From the NCBI RefSeq assembly GCF_030269925.1, contig NC_085130.1, positions 7,328,501 through 7,392,500 on the forward strand: DNA of 64,000 bases. Direction: 5' to 3'. Below, one piece after another: positions 55,284 through 64,000 of this stretch (its first letter is position 1; the number at the start of each line of letters is the position of its first letter). The position numbers and the translations under genes were made by a program. This stretch comes from Bombyx mori. Lineage: Eukaryota; Arthropoda; Insecta; Lepidoptera; Bombycidae. The notes below the pieces were generated by a model, which was not told where the DNA came from, did not search any database, and saw only the letters and a list, made by a program, of their open reading frames with translations.

Positions 55284-55916
55284 CGACGCTCGTCTCATAA
55301 CGTAGCCACATCCGAACAACTTTCATTTTGCATATTAAATTTGACTGTTAAGACGGCAGATAATGTTTTTGTACAGAAAGTTGCGACTTCTCACTGCTCC
55401 AATAATAATATCATTCTTAGTGAAAATACCCTTGCAACAGCAGCGTTAGTGCTTGGACAACATAAGGAAATTACTAGTAAAACTTTTAAATTTTCATCTG
55501 GCATATTATTATGTTATAGTCTAAATAGTCTAGTTGCTAATGTAAAAATACATAATCTTGAAAGGGTTAGATCCATGACTATTCCTCCTAATATTGGTAA
55601 TGTAAATAAAATTATATGGGGTGAACGCACAGGATATCAAATTAATATGTATTTTAAATATTGTAATGATAAATTGAAATTAATAGATTTTCCTCTATAA
55701 TTGAGCATATGTTGTGATAATATGTGTACTAATGTGAATCATCAATCTGTGATAAATAATTTAAATTATATGTGTATTATTAATGTCTTAACTGAAGCCT
55801 CTATTAATTGTTATGAAAATTTTAGTGATAATAATTTTGCTAATTTAAATTTAAATTTTACTAACATATGTACTTATAAGTATTACTCAACAACATATGG
55901 GCTTATAATGGTCTGA
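55284..55916 (+). pseudogene. AT-rich ORF relic, unrecognised, possibly viral
   Basis: One reading frame stays open from 55284 (after a TGA) to a TGA at 55914-55916, broken only by TAA at 55698-55700. There is no clear ATG before LTVKTADNVFVQ; codons from 55341 onward look best. Segments include TAALVLGQHKEITSKTF, KIIWGERTGYQINMYF and, beyond the stop, LSICCDNMCTNVNHQ. Codon use is strongly A/T-ending, unlike the GC-rich kinase exons. I do not firmly recognise it. The pattern around the VLGQH segment faintly recalls the baculovirus telokin-like protein (TLP20) family; this is a weak memory, not a search result. If so it would be a decayed endogenous viral fragment. It could also be part of an unknown transposon. 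No splice sites linking it to the kinase gene were seen. Confidence 0.4.
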
Positions 55917-56307
55917 ATTAAATGTTTTTTTTAAATAAATGTCAAAAGATTTTGAAAGGAGAAATTATACAAATGAGTACTTTCAGAGTACAGGATTTGA
56001 AAAGAGTACGGTTTGCGAGTAAAGAGTACAAAACTCAGTAAATGAGTAGGCAGTATAGTTGGTCACCTTAATAATTGCAAAATTAATATTTAAACGATAA
56101 CCGGAAATCATACATAGGTTAGTACTAAAATTATATCATTTATCGATGAAAAAAAATGTAATGGCCTTGTCAATTTAATGTTAAAACAGGTAAACGCATT
56201 CAAGGTTGTATTTATTACTCGCTTAATTACTAGTTGATAACTAGGGAAAAACTCACGATACTTCACTGTGACGATTGCTGAATGTTTTATGAACGTTTTA
56301 ACGTTAT

Positions 56308-56421
56308 GCCCGGTAGGCAGCGGCATGGCTCTGCCCCTGGCATTGGTGAAGTCCATGGGCGACGGTAACCACTCACCATCAGGTGGGCCGTATGCTCGTC
56401 TGCCTAAAAGGGCAATAAAAA
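56308..56421 (+). repeat. GGTAGGCAGCGGC-type retroelement tail
   Basis: CCCGGTAGGCAGCGGCATGG to CTGCCTAAAAGGGCAATAAAA; a good copy. Confidence 0.7.
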
Positions 56422-57012
56422 AATATGTCGTGAACGCTTAAACGTTAAATCGATGCCTCCAATTAACACTACTCGTAACTCCAAATTTAGAAATTTTCGT
56501 ATTTCACGCAAATCGCTGCACTATTTTAAAAGTATTACAAATCATTATTGATGGTGTTCGAAGCAAGAGTAAATCAGCTAGTTACACAAAAAAAAAACCA
56601 TAAATATATCTGCAATAATAAAGATTTTATTAACTTTTTTCGTTTAAACGCTCCTCCTGTTAACCTAAGAATTTGGAGTTAGCGTAGTGTTCATTGGAGG
56701 CATCGAAATATTATAAACGATGCATAAGCGGACAACATAACTTATGTTGTAAGCACCACCCTACGGCTACGACTACTCTTAAAGTGCTAAAAACTGTAAA
56801 ATGTGTCACAACTGAATTCAACAATCTGTGCGTGTATTCCAAAAAAATGTCTATTATTTTGAATTTTTTTGTTGTTGTCAAAAACGTTAGTTTAGTCTAG
56901 AAATAACTAGCATCTACCGAACTGTGGGATATATTTTCGTTTATAACACCAATACCTCCTGTGTTTATTGGTTTATTTGTATAATATTAAAATGTAATAA
57001 TAAACTAGTAAC

Positions 57013-57152
57013 TATACTGAGGCCTTAGAACTTATATCTCAAGGTGGGTGGCGCATTTACGTTGTAGATGTCTATGGGCTCCAGTAACCACTTAACACCA
57101 GGTGGGCTGTGAGCTCGTCCACCCATCTAAGCAATAAAAATAAAATAAAAAA
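57013..57152 (+). mobile_element. Bm1-type SINE 3' part
   Basis: ATACTGAGGCCTTAGAACTTA to CTAAGCAATAAAAATAAAA; 5'-truncated. Confidence 0.78.
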
Positions 57153-58346
57153 ATAAGATAATTTATTACTTATATGACATCAATATCAATGAGTTTAAAT
57201 TTTGGAATTTTTGGATATTTTTTGACATTTTCAATGGAAATGGTTTTTATTATTCGAATATTTGAAATTTTTTTGTTTTTTGTATTTAGAAAATGCTTGA
57301 CTTTATGTGTTAATAATAAAATAAAATTAAAAAAATTAAATTAATAATTGTAGTTTCTCCGACATGTATATTTTTTACGGGATATCTTCTGCACTCTGCG
57401 TCTATAGATTATCGTTACAGAAATATTCTCCTATCATCGCCATCTTAGATGTAGACGTCAAGTAATTGGAAAGTGAACCTCAATAAGGAAGTAGCAGTCA
57501 TATATAAACGAATTTGTATATCGGCGTGTCAGGGTTATTTCCGCGTCGCACCCCATAAACCCCCTAAGTGCTATACGATCCAAGCGAATGATATCTAAAA
57601 TACATGTTTGGTGTGACCTTGTAATGCGACACTGACCTAATTCTGTACGCCAAAGCGCAATGTATACCGTGTTTTAATCGCGGGGTCGACGAACCAAGAC
57701 TAGCTGCTAAGCTTTTATTTTTTTCTGAAGGTAGAGACAAAATAATTTTAGTATGTTACGTGAGATTTGTTGACGGCATAATACCATTTCACGGTTTCTT
57801 TGTCTATGATGTAAGGCTGTATGGGCTTAGATACCCTTGCCTTTCCTAATAAGGAAAAATTGTACCAAAAAAAAAATGTCTATGATGTGTCTGCCAGTGG
57901 ATAAATACAATATGGTTTCATGCCTCACATGGCTTAGTGGAGAGTAGATTTGGTAGGTCGAAACGAAATATATTATGATTTCATTAACATAAGATTCAAA
58001 ATTATTTGTTATGTTTATGTATGTTGTACCTATGTGTTTGTATATAATATTATTATTATTTTTCTTATTTCTTAAAAAGAATGCACCTCGCACAAGACTG
58101 TCTACACCACCTTGATTGACTGATAGAGAATGCCTTAGACATTAAGTCAGCCACTGTACTTTAGTCCTTAAGTTAAATAAATAAGATGTAAGACGTAGCG
58201 TGTCTCATGTTGCGACTTTCGACAAGATTTACCAATACAAAAAAGGCATTGTGCATTACCATTTTATTATTGGTTCTTTGGGACCCAAAAATCGACCAAA
58301 ACAGGGCTCCTAAATATACATTTCCTGCTTATGTTATAGATTTTCA
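57153..58346. other. Intron DNA without recognised features
   Basis: AT-rich; the 88-codon minus-strand ORF at 57827-58093 has no motif. Confidence 0.55.
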
Positions 58347-58536
58347 CTGGTGGTAGGGCATTTTGTGAGTCCGCACGGGTAGGTACCACCACCCTGCCTA
58401 TTTCTGCCGTGAAACATTTCGTAATGCGTTTCGGTTTGAAGGGTGGGGCAGCCGTTTTAACTATACTGAGACTTTAGAAGTCATATGGCTCTCATTATGA
58501 GCCGTGAGCTCGTCAACGCATCTATGCTATAAAAAC
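58347..58536 (+). mobile_element. Bm1-type SINE next to a kinase splice acceptor
   Basis: ACTGGTGGTAGGGCATTTTG to CATCTATGCTATAAAAAC with a deletion of the central part. It ends about 37 bp before the exon at 58574. Confidence 0.8.
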
Positions 58537-58573
58537 AGAAATATACTAAAAGAATTTGTCTCTTTGTCTCCAG

Positions 58574-58746
58574 GCTGTAGACTGGTGGTCGGTCGGCGTG
58601 CTGACCTACGAACTCCTGACCGGTGCCTCGCCGTTCACCGTCGAAGGCGAGAAAAATACACAGCACGAGATCACGAAGCGAATCGTTCGATGCAGTTATC
58701 CCCTACCTCCTGACGTCAGCCCCGAGGTTCAAGACTTTATTAGAAA
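58574..58746 (+). CDS. RPS6KA5: MSK-type kinase, exon (helices F-H of N-terminal kinase)
   Basis: A 173-bp exon with acceptor TCTCCAG and donor GTGAGT. The peptide starts AVDWWSVGVLTYELLTGASP and continues with FTVEGEKN and an amphipathic region ending in FIRK. The last Lys codon is split 2+1 with the next exon. DWWSVGV is the conserved helix F segment and GASPF the start of helix G of AGC kinases. It continues GHDI of the preceding exon in phase 0 across the 51.7-kb intron. A truncated Bm1-type SINE ends only about 37 bp upstream of the acceptor, so branch point and polypyrimidine tract probably lie at the SINE edge. Confidence 0.95.
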
Positions 58747-59487
58747 GTGAGTTACGAAGACACTTTGTCAAATAAATTCTACGTTAACCCTTCGCCTGAC
58801 ATGTAGGTCACCGGTACCTTATGCGACCCACTGAAGCTATTATGTCGATTTCTGTTATAAAGACGCCTGGATTGCCTGACTCTTTCCCTTCTATTATTTG
58901 TTAATCTATGTTTTAGACTATTAGGTCTGTTAAAAATAGATTCATTCTCAGTATCTTCGGATTCGTCTTTCGCAGAGTCTACTAGATATTCTAACTCATA
59001 ACTCTAACTCAGATCACGCCGCCTTGCACGTATTTGTACGAAAGGATAAAAACACAAAAACTGGCATTAGTGCGCGTAATTCCGTCTGCTACCACACTAT
59101 GAAACTATTCCGATGGTAGGATGCTGTGTAGTGTTTTCATAAAGGTAACAGGTTGCCACTCCAATGCCTTAGAGATTTTAAAACCTACTGATATAGACGA
59201 TACGGTTCTTTCCAGTGGCATCAACAAAACTCGGACTACCAATTAGATTATTTTTTTAAAGTAGACTTGGATATCGTCTTTACAGTAAGGTTGAAATTTA
59301 GAGAGTAGTACATAAAAACTACCGATAATTCCTACTATCGTCTTTGTAATATTAATAGTCTGAGTGTACCTTTCTTTGGTGTGACGTCATTTGGGGCCAA
59401 ATAAACGACGTCACGTCAAGATAGAGGAAATTAAAATAAAATTATCACTTATTCCTATCGCTTCATAGAACCTTTTGACAATTACAG

Positions 59488-59569
59488 ATTATTAGTAAAA
59501 GATCCACGTCGGAGACTCGGAGGCGGCGAGGGTGACGCCGAAGAACTGAAGAGGCACTCCTTTTTCCAG
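59488..59569 (+). CDS. RPS6KA5: MSK-type kinase, exon (helix I, end of N-terminal kinase)
   Basis: An 82-bp exon: one base completing the split Lys codon, then 27 codons reading LLVKDPRRRLGGGEGDAEE and on to KRHSFFQ. The DPRRRLG motif is the conserved helix H-I element with the Arg that pairs with the APE Glu, and HSFFQ closes the AGC kinase fold. Acceptor TTACAG, donor GTTAGA (weaker than the other donors but still GT). The preceding intron is 741 bp. Confidence 0.93.
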
Positions 59570-60429
59570 GTTAGATATATGTTCCAAGGTTAGTTGAGTT
59601 CGCAGCTGCCAATACAAAAAAAGCTTCCCGTATCAACCGTTAAGCATTCCGATGTACGCCATGAATCGTCATCGCCATCGCGAACCATTAATGTTGACGA
59701 ATGAATGCAAATGTATGTGATTAAAGTCAATCAAGAAAGTCGTGGTCGAAAAATTGATTAGTTTTGTAAAACACGAGACCGGTAGTGTAACGGTATTTTT
59801 GAAGTGTGTTCGTAGGCGACTAACCGTATTGAATGTGACATTAAAATGGTATTTCCTTATAGTATTGATCCACGAATTATTTGATGCCTTCTAAAATTTC
59901 GACAGCCTTTGGAAAATCGTGTTGATTCCAAAAAGGTTCCTGTATGTAACTTGTACGTAACGCGAACTCTGTTCACGAACGGCTTATATCTTCTGTTGTC
60001 TGGCTGCGTTTGGTATTCGCTCCCTGCTAGAATATTTTAACAAAAAGTAACCAAATGTACCGCGAAATATTAGTGATTTGCCCAAATAATCATGCTTGTT
60101 GATGTTGCCAGTAGGGCTTATGAAACTTCGCGTAAATTCTGTAGTCTTTTCCGAGTTCCATCTCAATCCCGACCGACTTTAGGAATGCTTAGTGGTTTCA
60201 GCTTGGATCTCCTATAGACCCCCAACATGGGGGACGATGTGTTAAATACTTTCAGCCGTAAAAAAAAAACAAAGGCGATACCAATATCTTATAACTATGT
60301 GCTGCAGAGCAATTATGCATTCTTATTTGAATAGTTCGATATTAGTGGAATGGAGCTGAGAAAGAAGCTATTTTGTTTCAACGTAGGCGGGCGAAGTTTA
60401 CGAACTATTTCTAGCCCAGAGAATCTAGT

Positions 60430-60512
60430 ATGACCCTTGGCTGAGCCTCTGCTCGCCCACCTATCCTGGTGAAACTGAAAAGGCCTTTGGGCCACCAGTA
60501 ATCCTTCAATCA
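60430..60512 (+). mobile_element. LINE tail ending in CCTTCAATCATA
   Basis: CTTGGCTGAGCCTCTGCTCG to GTAATCCTTCAATCATAAG; just upstream of the kinase exon at 60627. Confidence 0.65.
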
Positions 60513-60626
60513 TAAGTATGAGCCTTTGAGGCTACTAGAACTCCCAAACACGCATCAACGCGTGATCCTGATTACCGCTCTCTGTATGTGTCAAATAAGT
60601 GAACCTAGTTCTACGTTCCTGGTCAG

Positions 60627-60789
60627 AATTTGAATTGGGAGGCTGTGGCGAGACGCGAGGTTCCAGCGCCGTTCGTGCCGCAGTTGTCGCACGCGGCTGA
60701 CACTTGCAACTTCGCGGATGAGTTCACGCGGATGCCGCCCACAGACTCGCCAGCCCAGGCTCCCAAACACAGCGACAAGCTATTCATGG
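60627..60789 (+). CDS. RPS6KA5: MSK-type kinase, exon (AGC C-terminal tail)
   Basis: A 163-bp exon (54 codons plus one base) starting NLNWEAVARREVPAPFVP and ending DKLFMG with a split Gly codon. This is the AGC C-tail: the INWxxLxxREVxxPFxP docking segment, the NFADEFTRM active-site tether and the turn-motif region with SP-containing residues (PTDSPAQAP). Acceptor GGTCAG, donor GTAAGT. The tail's conservation supports the usual regulation of the N-terminal kinase by phosphorylation in the C-tail, known for RSK/MSK and inferred here. Confidence 0.93.
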
Positions 60790-61107
60790 GTAAGTCGGTA
60801 GTGAAAACGAAAAAAAGCATTAGTTGCGTGACGCTATAGGCGCGGTTTATTACAATAACGAAAATCGCAAAATTCATGTGTAACTATTCTTGGTTAGTTG
60901 TATTGCCAATTCCAAAAACCAGGTGCCACTATTCTGCTTCAATCTGCCGAAAACCAGACACTCATTCTCGTTGGAAGAGAGGGGCAGCCGTTGTACAATA
61001 AAACTGTGACATCGATCTCATGGTTCAAGGTCGGTGGTGGCATTTACGACCTGATCCCGGTAACAGCCATTACCTTGAATTGTACAGTACCCAAAAATCC
61101 TTAACAC

Positions 61108-61205
61108 ATGCGATTCCGATCCGGTGATAGATTCAACGAAGCACTGTTTTTGCTAGGGAAGATGTATGCAAAGCCTTTCAGACTGAGCCCAATGAGTTTG
61201 CCTAT
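61108..61205 (+). mobile_element. Fragment of stem-loop LINE tail
   Basis: GCGATTCCGATCCGGTGATAG to GACTGAGCCCAATGAG, lacking stem and tail; in the intron 60790-61334. Confidence 0.6.
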
Positions 61206-61334
61206 ATATTGGGTTGGGCGAGTTCCACTCGAAGTTACTAGGTGAGGGTGGGGGAAAAAAACGAATACCAATTTTTTTCACGCCCCTTGAATTTGGTATT
61301 ATACTTTTTTTTACTATAGAATCCTTTTCCTTAG

Positions 61335-61447
61335 GATACTCATACGTAGCTCCGAGTATATTGGTGTCGGAGAACATAATATCGGATCAGATATGGATGC
61401 AGGCGACCGGACAGAAAACCGAGAAGCTCAAAGGATGGACGCCCAAG
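61335..61447 (+). CDS. RPS6KA5: MSK-type kinase, exon (hydrophobic motif and linker)
   Basis: A 113-bp exon (2 + 37 codons). It completes the split Gly and reads GYSYVAPSILV, the hydrophobic motif in which the Ser after GY is autophosphorylated by the C-terminal kinase in vertebrate MSKs. The rest is a divergent linker ending KLKGWTPK. Acceptor CCTTAG, donor GTGAGA. The linker has no recognisable domain, as is usual in the family. The intron before it holds decayed repeat remnants. Confidence 0.9.
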
Positions 61448-61575
61448 GTGAGATTGGACTTTAATTCATTAATAGCGAAGGTCTAATTTCGTTTTTTTTT
61501 AACCTATTCGCTATCTCGCTCGCACGTCAGATCGATTGAAAAATCGCATGTTGCTAAAGTTACAATTGTTTGTTT

Positions 61576-61576
<1 letters not shown>

Positions 61577-61653
<77 letters not shown>

Positions 61654-61887
61654 TGCTTCGATGGATGGACGAGCTCACAGCCCACCTGGTGTTAAGTGGT
61701 TACTGGAGCCCATAGACATCACAACGTAAATGCGCCACCCACCTTGAGATATAAGTTGTAAGGTCTCAGTATAGTTACAACGGCTGCCCCACCCTTCAAA
61801 CCGAAACGCATTACTGCTTCACGGCAGAAATAGGCAGGGTGGTGGTACCCACCCGCGCGGACTCACAAGAGGTCCTACCACCAGTAT
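61577..61887 (-). mobile_element. Bm1-type SINE with T75 tail
   Basis: An uninterrupted T run of 75 (61577-61651), then ATTGCTTCGATGGATGGACG to GGTCCTACCACCAGT; complete 3' module on the minus strand. It lies in the kinase intron 61448-62507. Confidence 0.87.
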
Positions 61888-62074
61888 GAAAAAAATATTG
61901 CGATTCGGTTAAAAGTCAACTGACGCTAGAGGTCATCGACCTTGCTCGACGCGGTACTCTTATCGAAACCTCACGCATCAGTCGCTATGCGGTTTCGTTG
62001 TGTTTCGGATATGAGCAACGGTGACCACAGACATATTATTTTTTGAGCCTTGAACAATAATCGTAGTATTTCAG

Positions 62075-62218
62075 TTTTTTTTTCTTTTTACAAGCGTGAA
62101 TGATTTCACGGCTCACCTGGTGTTAAGTGGTAACCGGAGCCCATAGACATGTACAACGTAAATGCCGCCACCCACCTCGAGACACGACTTGTAAGGTCTC
62201 AGTTTTAACAGTACATTA
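62075..62218 (-). mobile_element. Bm1-related 3' fragment
   Basis: TTTTTTTTTCTTTTTACAAG, then CTCACCTGGTGTTAAGTGG to GGTCTCAGTTTTAACAGTAC. The last segment (GTTTTAACAGTAC) differs from Bm1 and is shared with the repeat at 48261-48385, so it may be a sister family. Confidence 0.6.
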
Positions 62219-62507
62219 AAATATATTTTCTATTTTCTAGTTGGATTTTCTATAAAACGCGTATTTTGTTAGTTTTTTTAAACTATTATTTATTTTTCAT
62301 TTTTTGATTGAATTTCAATTTTTATTTTTTTATTTTTATAAATTTAATATTAAATTGTATTCGGTCCTTAATAAGTATACTAAATTTCGAGTTAATCCGA
62401 CGTTTTGAAGGGGGTCAAAATCACGTTCAAAGATTCCGTTACATACTAACATACGTACATACGTCTGAAGCTAATAAAAAAGCGTATTAATAACATTTTC
62501 ATTGCAG

Positions 62508-62627
62508 GATTCCCCGTTCTTCCAAAAGTACGCCGTAGATTTGAGCGTGCCGCTGCTCGGCGACGGTTCGTACTCGGTGTGTAGGAAGTGCATCCACCGG
62601 CAGAGCGGCAAGGAGTACGCAGTCAAG
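62508..62627 (+). CDS. RPS6KA5: MSK-type kinase, exon (start of C-terminal CaMK-type kinase)
   Basis: A 120-bp, phase-0 exon of 40 codons. It begins DSPFFQKYAVDL, the conserved entry into the second kinase, then LGDGSYSVCRKC (glycine-rich loop) and ends KEYAVK with the ATP-binding Lys of strand 3. Acceptor TTGCAG, donor GTGAGA. This shows the gene has tandem kinase domains and is MSK/RSK-like rather than a single AGC kinase. Compared with ERK-class RSKs, DSPFFQ and the CRKC turn favour MSK. Confidence 0.94.
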
Positions 62628-62717
62628 GTGAGAATGGCGTTTGATGAGGGTAGTTCGCAAAACAGTTCCCTATACTAGAGAGAACTATGACGCGGTTATT
62701 GTTCCATAGTGTAGGGT

Positions 62718-62822
62718 AGGTTTGGGAGTTTAGTGAGTGAGTGAGTGAGGGAATGAGTGATTGAGTGAGTGAGTAAATTTAGTGAGTTTAGTGAGTGCGT
62801 CAGTGAGTGACTGAATTTAGTG
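62718..62822. repeat. Degenerate GTGA/GAGT tandem tract
   Basis: GTGAGTGAGTGAGTGAGGGA and variants with TTTAGTGAGTTTAGTG, in a kinase intron. Confidence 0.85.
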
Positions 62823-62973
62823 GGTTAATTTACTCGCCGAGCCCTCGAGCGACGGGTTCAACGAGAACGATGACCGATGCTTGAGGTACCTAAAAGCACC
62901 GTTAGTGGATCGAGAGGATCCGTAATGACATGTTTAGGGCGACGTCGACTGTTTACCATACGGTCCACAGGAG
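62820..62973 (-). mobile_element. Fragment of stem-loop LINE tail
   Basis: GTGGGTTAATTTACTCGCC to ACCATACGGTCCACAGGAG; it follows a GTGA-repeat tract that seems to have grown at its edge. Confidence 0.65.
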
Positions 62974-63183
62974 GTGTAATTTCCGGCGGACACGACAAGA
63001 AGGTTGTACCAAACATAACGGACCTTTAATTACAAAGATAAATGTCGCTTAATCCAAATAGCCTTTCACCTCTCGATATATCGAATTGATAGGTACAGGA
63101 CCGCTAACCACTGCGACAATACATCACTAAAACTCCTGCGACAAATTGAATACTCCACTGATTGTTATTTTTTTTATTTTCAG

Positions 63184-63288
63184 ATAATATCGACGCAAAA
63201 GAAAGATGTCAAACAAGAGATAGAGTTGCTGAAGGCCTGTCAGGGTTGTCCGTACATCGTAACGCTGCACGAAGTCATCGAGGATTCC
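63184..63288 (+). CDS. RPS6KA5: MSK-type kinase, exon (C-terminal kinase, helix C to strand 5)
   Basis: A 105-bp, phase-0 exon of 35 codons starting IISTQKKDVKQEIELLKAC and ending IVTLHEVIEDS. It holds helix C with the conserved Glu (QEIELL) and strands 4-5 (PYIVTLHEV) of the CaMK-type kinase. Acceptor TTTCAG, donor GTGAGT. It is the last exon in the window; hinge, catalytic loop, DFG and C-terminus must lie downstream. Confidence 0.93.
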
Positions 63289-63721
63289 GTGAGTGGAGTC
63301 TCTGCTGTTTATTCTCGCGTGGTGACAACCTTGCGTTTTTCCTAAAAAGGGAAAAAAGAGAAAAGTGATATAATTGGTTATAAAGTTATTAGAGAACTAA
63401 TTATGATCAGGGTATAGGATGTGTATTGAACGCAGAGTAGAACTTTTGAACAAAAAAATTAAGATTTTAATGCAAGCAATGTAATACGATTAAAAATATT
63501 AAGGTCAACGCCCCCGTGTCTTTGTCGGCACGCGAAACGTAAACTTGTTTAAAAGAAGAGTATATTCTGAAAATTTAGATTTTGTATCTGCGATAATTTT
63601 ATGGTCTTCAGTTTGGAAGACGGATATTGTTCAGGGATTGTCAATTGACAATGTCAGGGGCACGTCGTTAAAGACTTACTAAACTTAGTTTGAAGGCGTG
63701 TTATAGTAGTTTCTTGTCGAA

Positions 63722-63868
63722 ACTTCTCAGTGGGTCGCGCTGTTCTTGCTAGATAGGGTCAGTGTTAGCAATTCTTATAGGTTGAGCCCGTGAGCTCACT
63801 TATCAGTCTGTGAGTATCTGGATTAATAACCACTTCTAAGGTTACCAGCAATTAGTTAGGAAAAAAAG
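63722..63868 (+). mobile_element. Stem-loop LINE tail, deleted copy
   Basis: ACTTCTCAGTGGGTCGCGC to TTACCAGCAATTAGTTAGG plus A run; right arm of the stem only. Confidence 0.65.
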
Positions 63869-63913
63869 TATATGTAATTTTTCTTGATCTGGTCGTTAAT
63901 TGCTTTGATACAC

Positions 63914-64000
63914 CGGTCATCGGCCAGTAAATTAACCCATAATAGACAGCCCACTGAGTTTTTCGCCGGATTTTCTCAGTGGGTCGCGTTTCCGATCCGG
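63914..64000 (+). mobile_element. Stem-loop LINE tail, running off the window
   Basis: CCGGTCATCGGCCAGTAAATT to the last base, with the stem-loop CCCACTGAG/CTCAGTGGG intact. Confidence 0.7.

Noticed and set aside
58481..58666. Minus-strand ORF over the kinase exon at 58574
   Set aside because: Antisense shadow of the exon.
61214..61486. 90-codon ORF reading through the exon at 61335
   Set aside because: The exon part is real but the upstream part is intron; splice sites and phase fix the exon limits.

Overview
This is a eukaryotic, AT-rich, repeat-dense genomic window, most likely from the silkworm Bombyx mori or a close bombycoid moth. The reasons are dozens of copies of a SINE that matches my memory of Bm1 (tRNA-like head, GCAATAAAA tail), several lepidopteran Helitron-type non-autonomous elements (A|TC...CTAG|T ends), an R1-clade non-LTR retrotransposon, and a host gene split into short exons with GT-AG introns. 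No bacterial genes, CRISPR array, rRNA or credible functional tRNA gene is seen.

One host gene spans the whole window on the + strand: a tandem-kinase gene of the MSK type (RPS6KA5/RPS6KA4 of vertebrates, JIL-1 group of flies). Eight exons are visible: 3102-3217, 6653-6841, 58574-58746, 59488-59569, 60627-60789, 61335-61447, 62508-62627 and 63184-63288. They join in phase and encode about 353 residues. These cover the N-terminal AGC kinase domain from the middle of the N-lobe, the AGC tail with its hydrophobic motif, the linker, and the start of the C-terminal CaMK-type kinase. The first exons and the rest of the second kinase lie outside the window. One intron (6842-58573) is 51.7 kb.

That intron carries most of the mobile DNA. 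A full-length R1-clade LINE lies antisense to the kinase gene at 18284-24419 between perfect 19-bp target-site duplications. Both of its ORFs are open and overlap by ATGA. Its ORF1 lacks the expected zinc knuckles. Around it are about 34 Bm1-type SINE pieces, about 14 pieces of a LINE 3' end with a conserved stem-loop, smaller retroelement tails, an RTE-like ORF remnant, at least four Helitron-like families, and a three-copy MITE with 4-bp target duplications. Near the 3' end of the intron (55284-55916) is an AT-rich reading frame with one in-frame stop. It does not look like host coding sequence and may be a viral fossil.

The most notable points are the intact LINE without ORF1 zinc knuckles, the MITE whose target duplication is confirmed by a related empty site, the AT-rich ORF relic, a Helitron sitting exactly at the junction of a 100-bp duplication, the fixed 5' boundary of the headless Bm1 copies, and the covarying stem-loop shared by LINE tails. 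Family names are from memory and were not checked against a repeat library.
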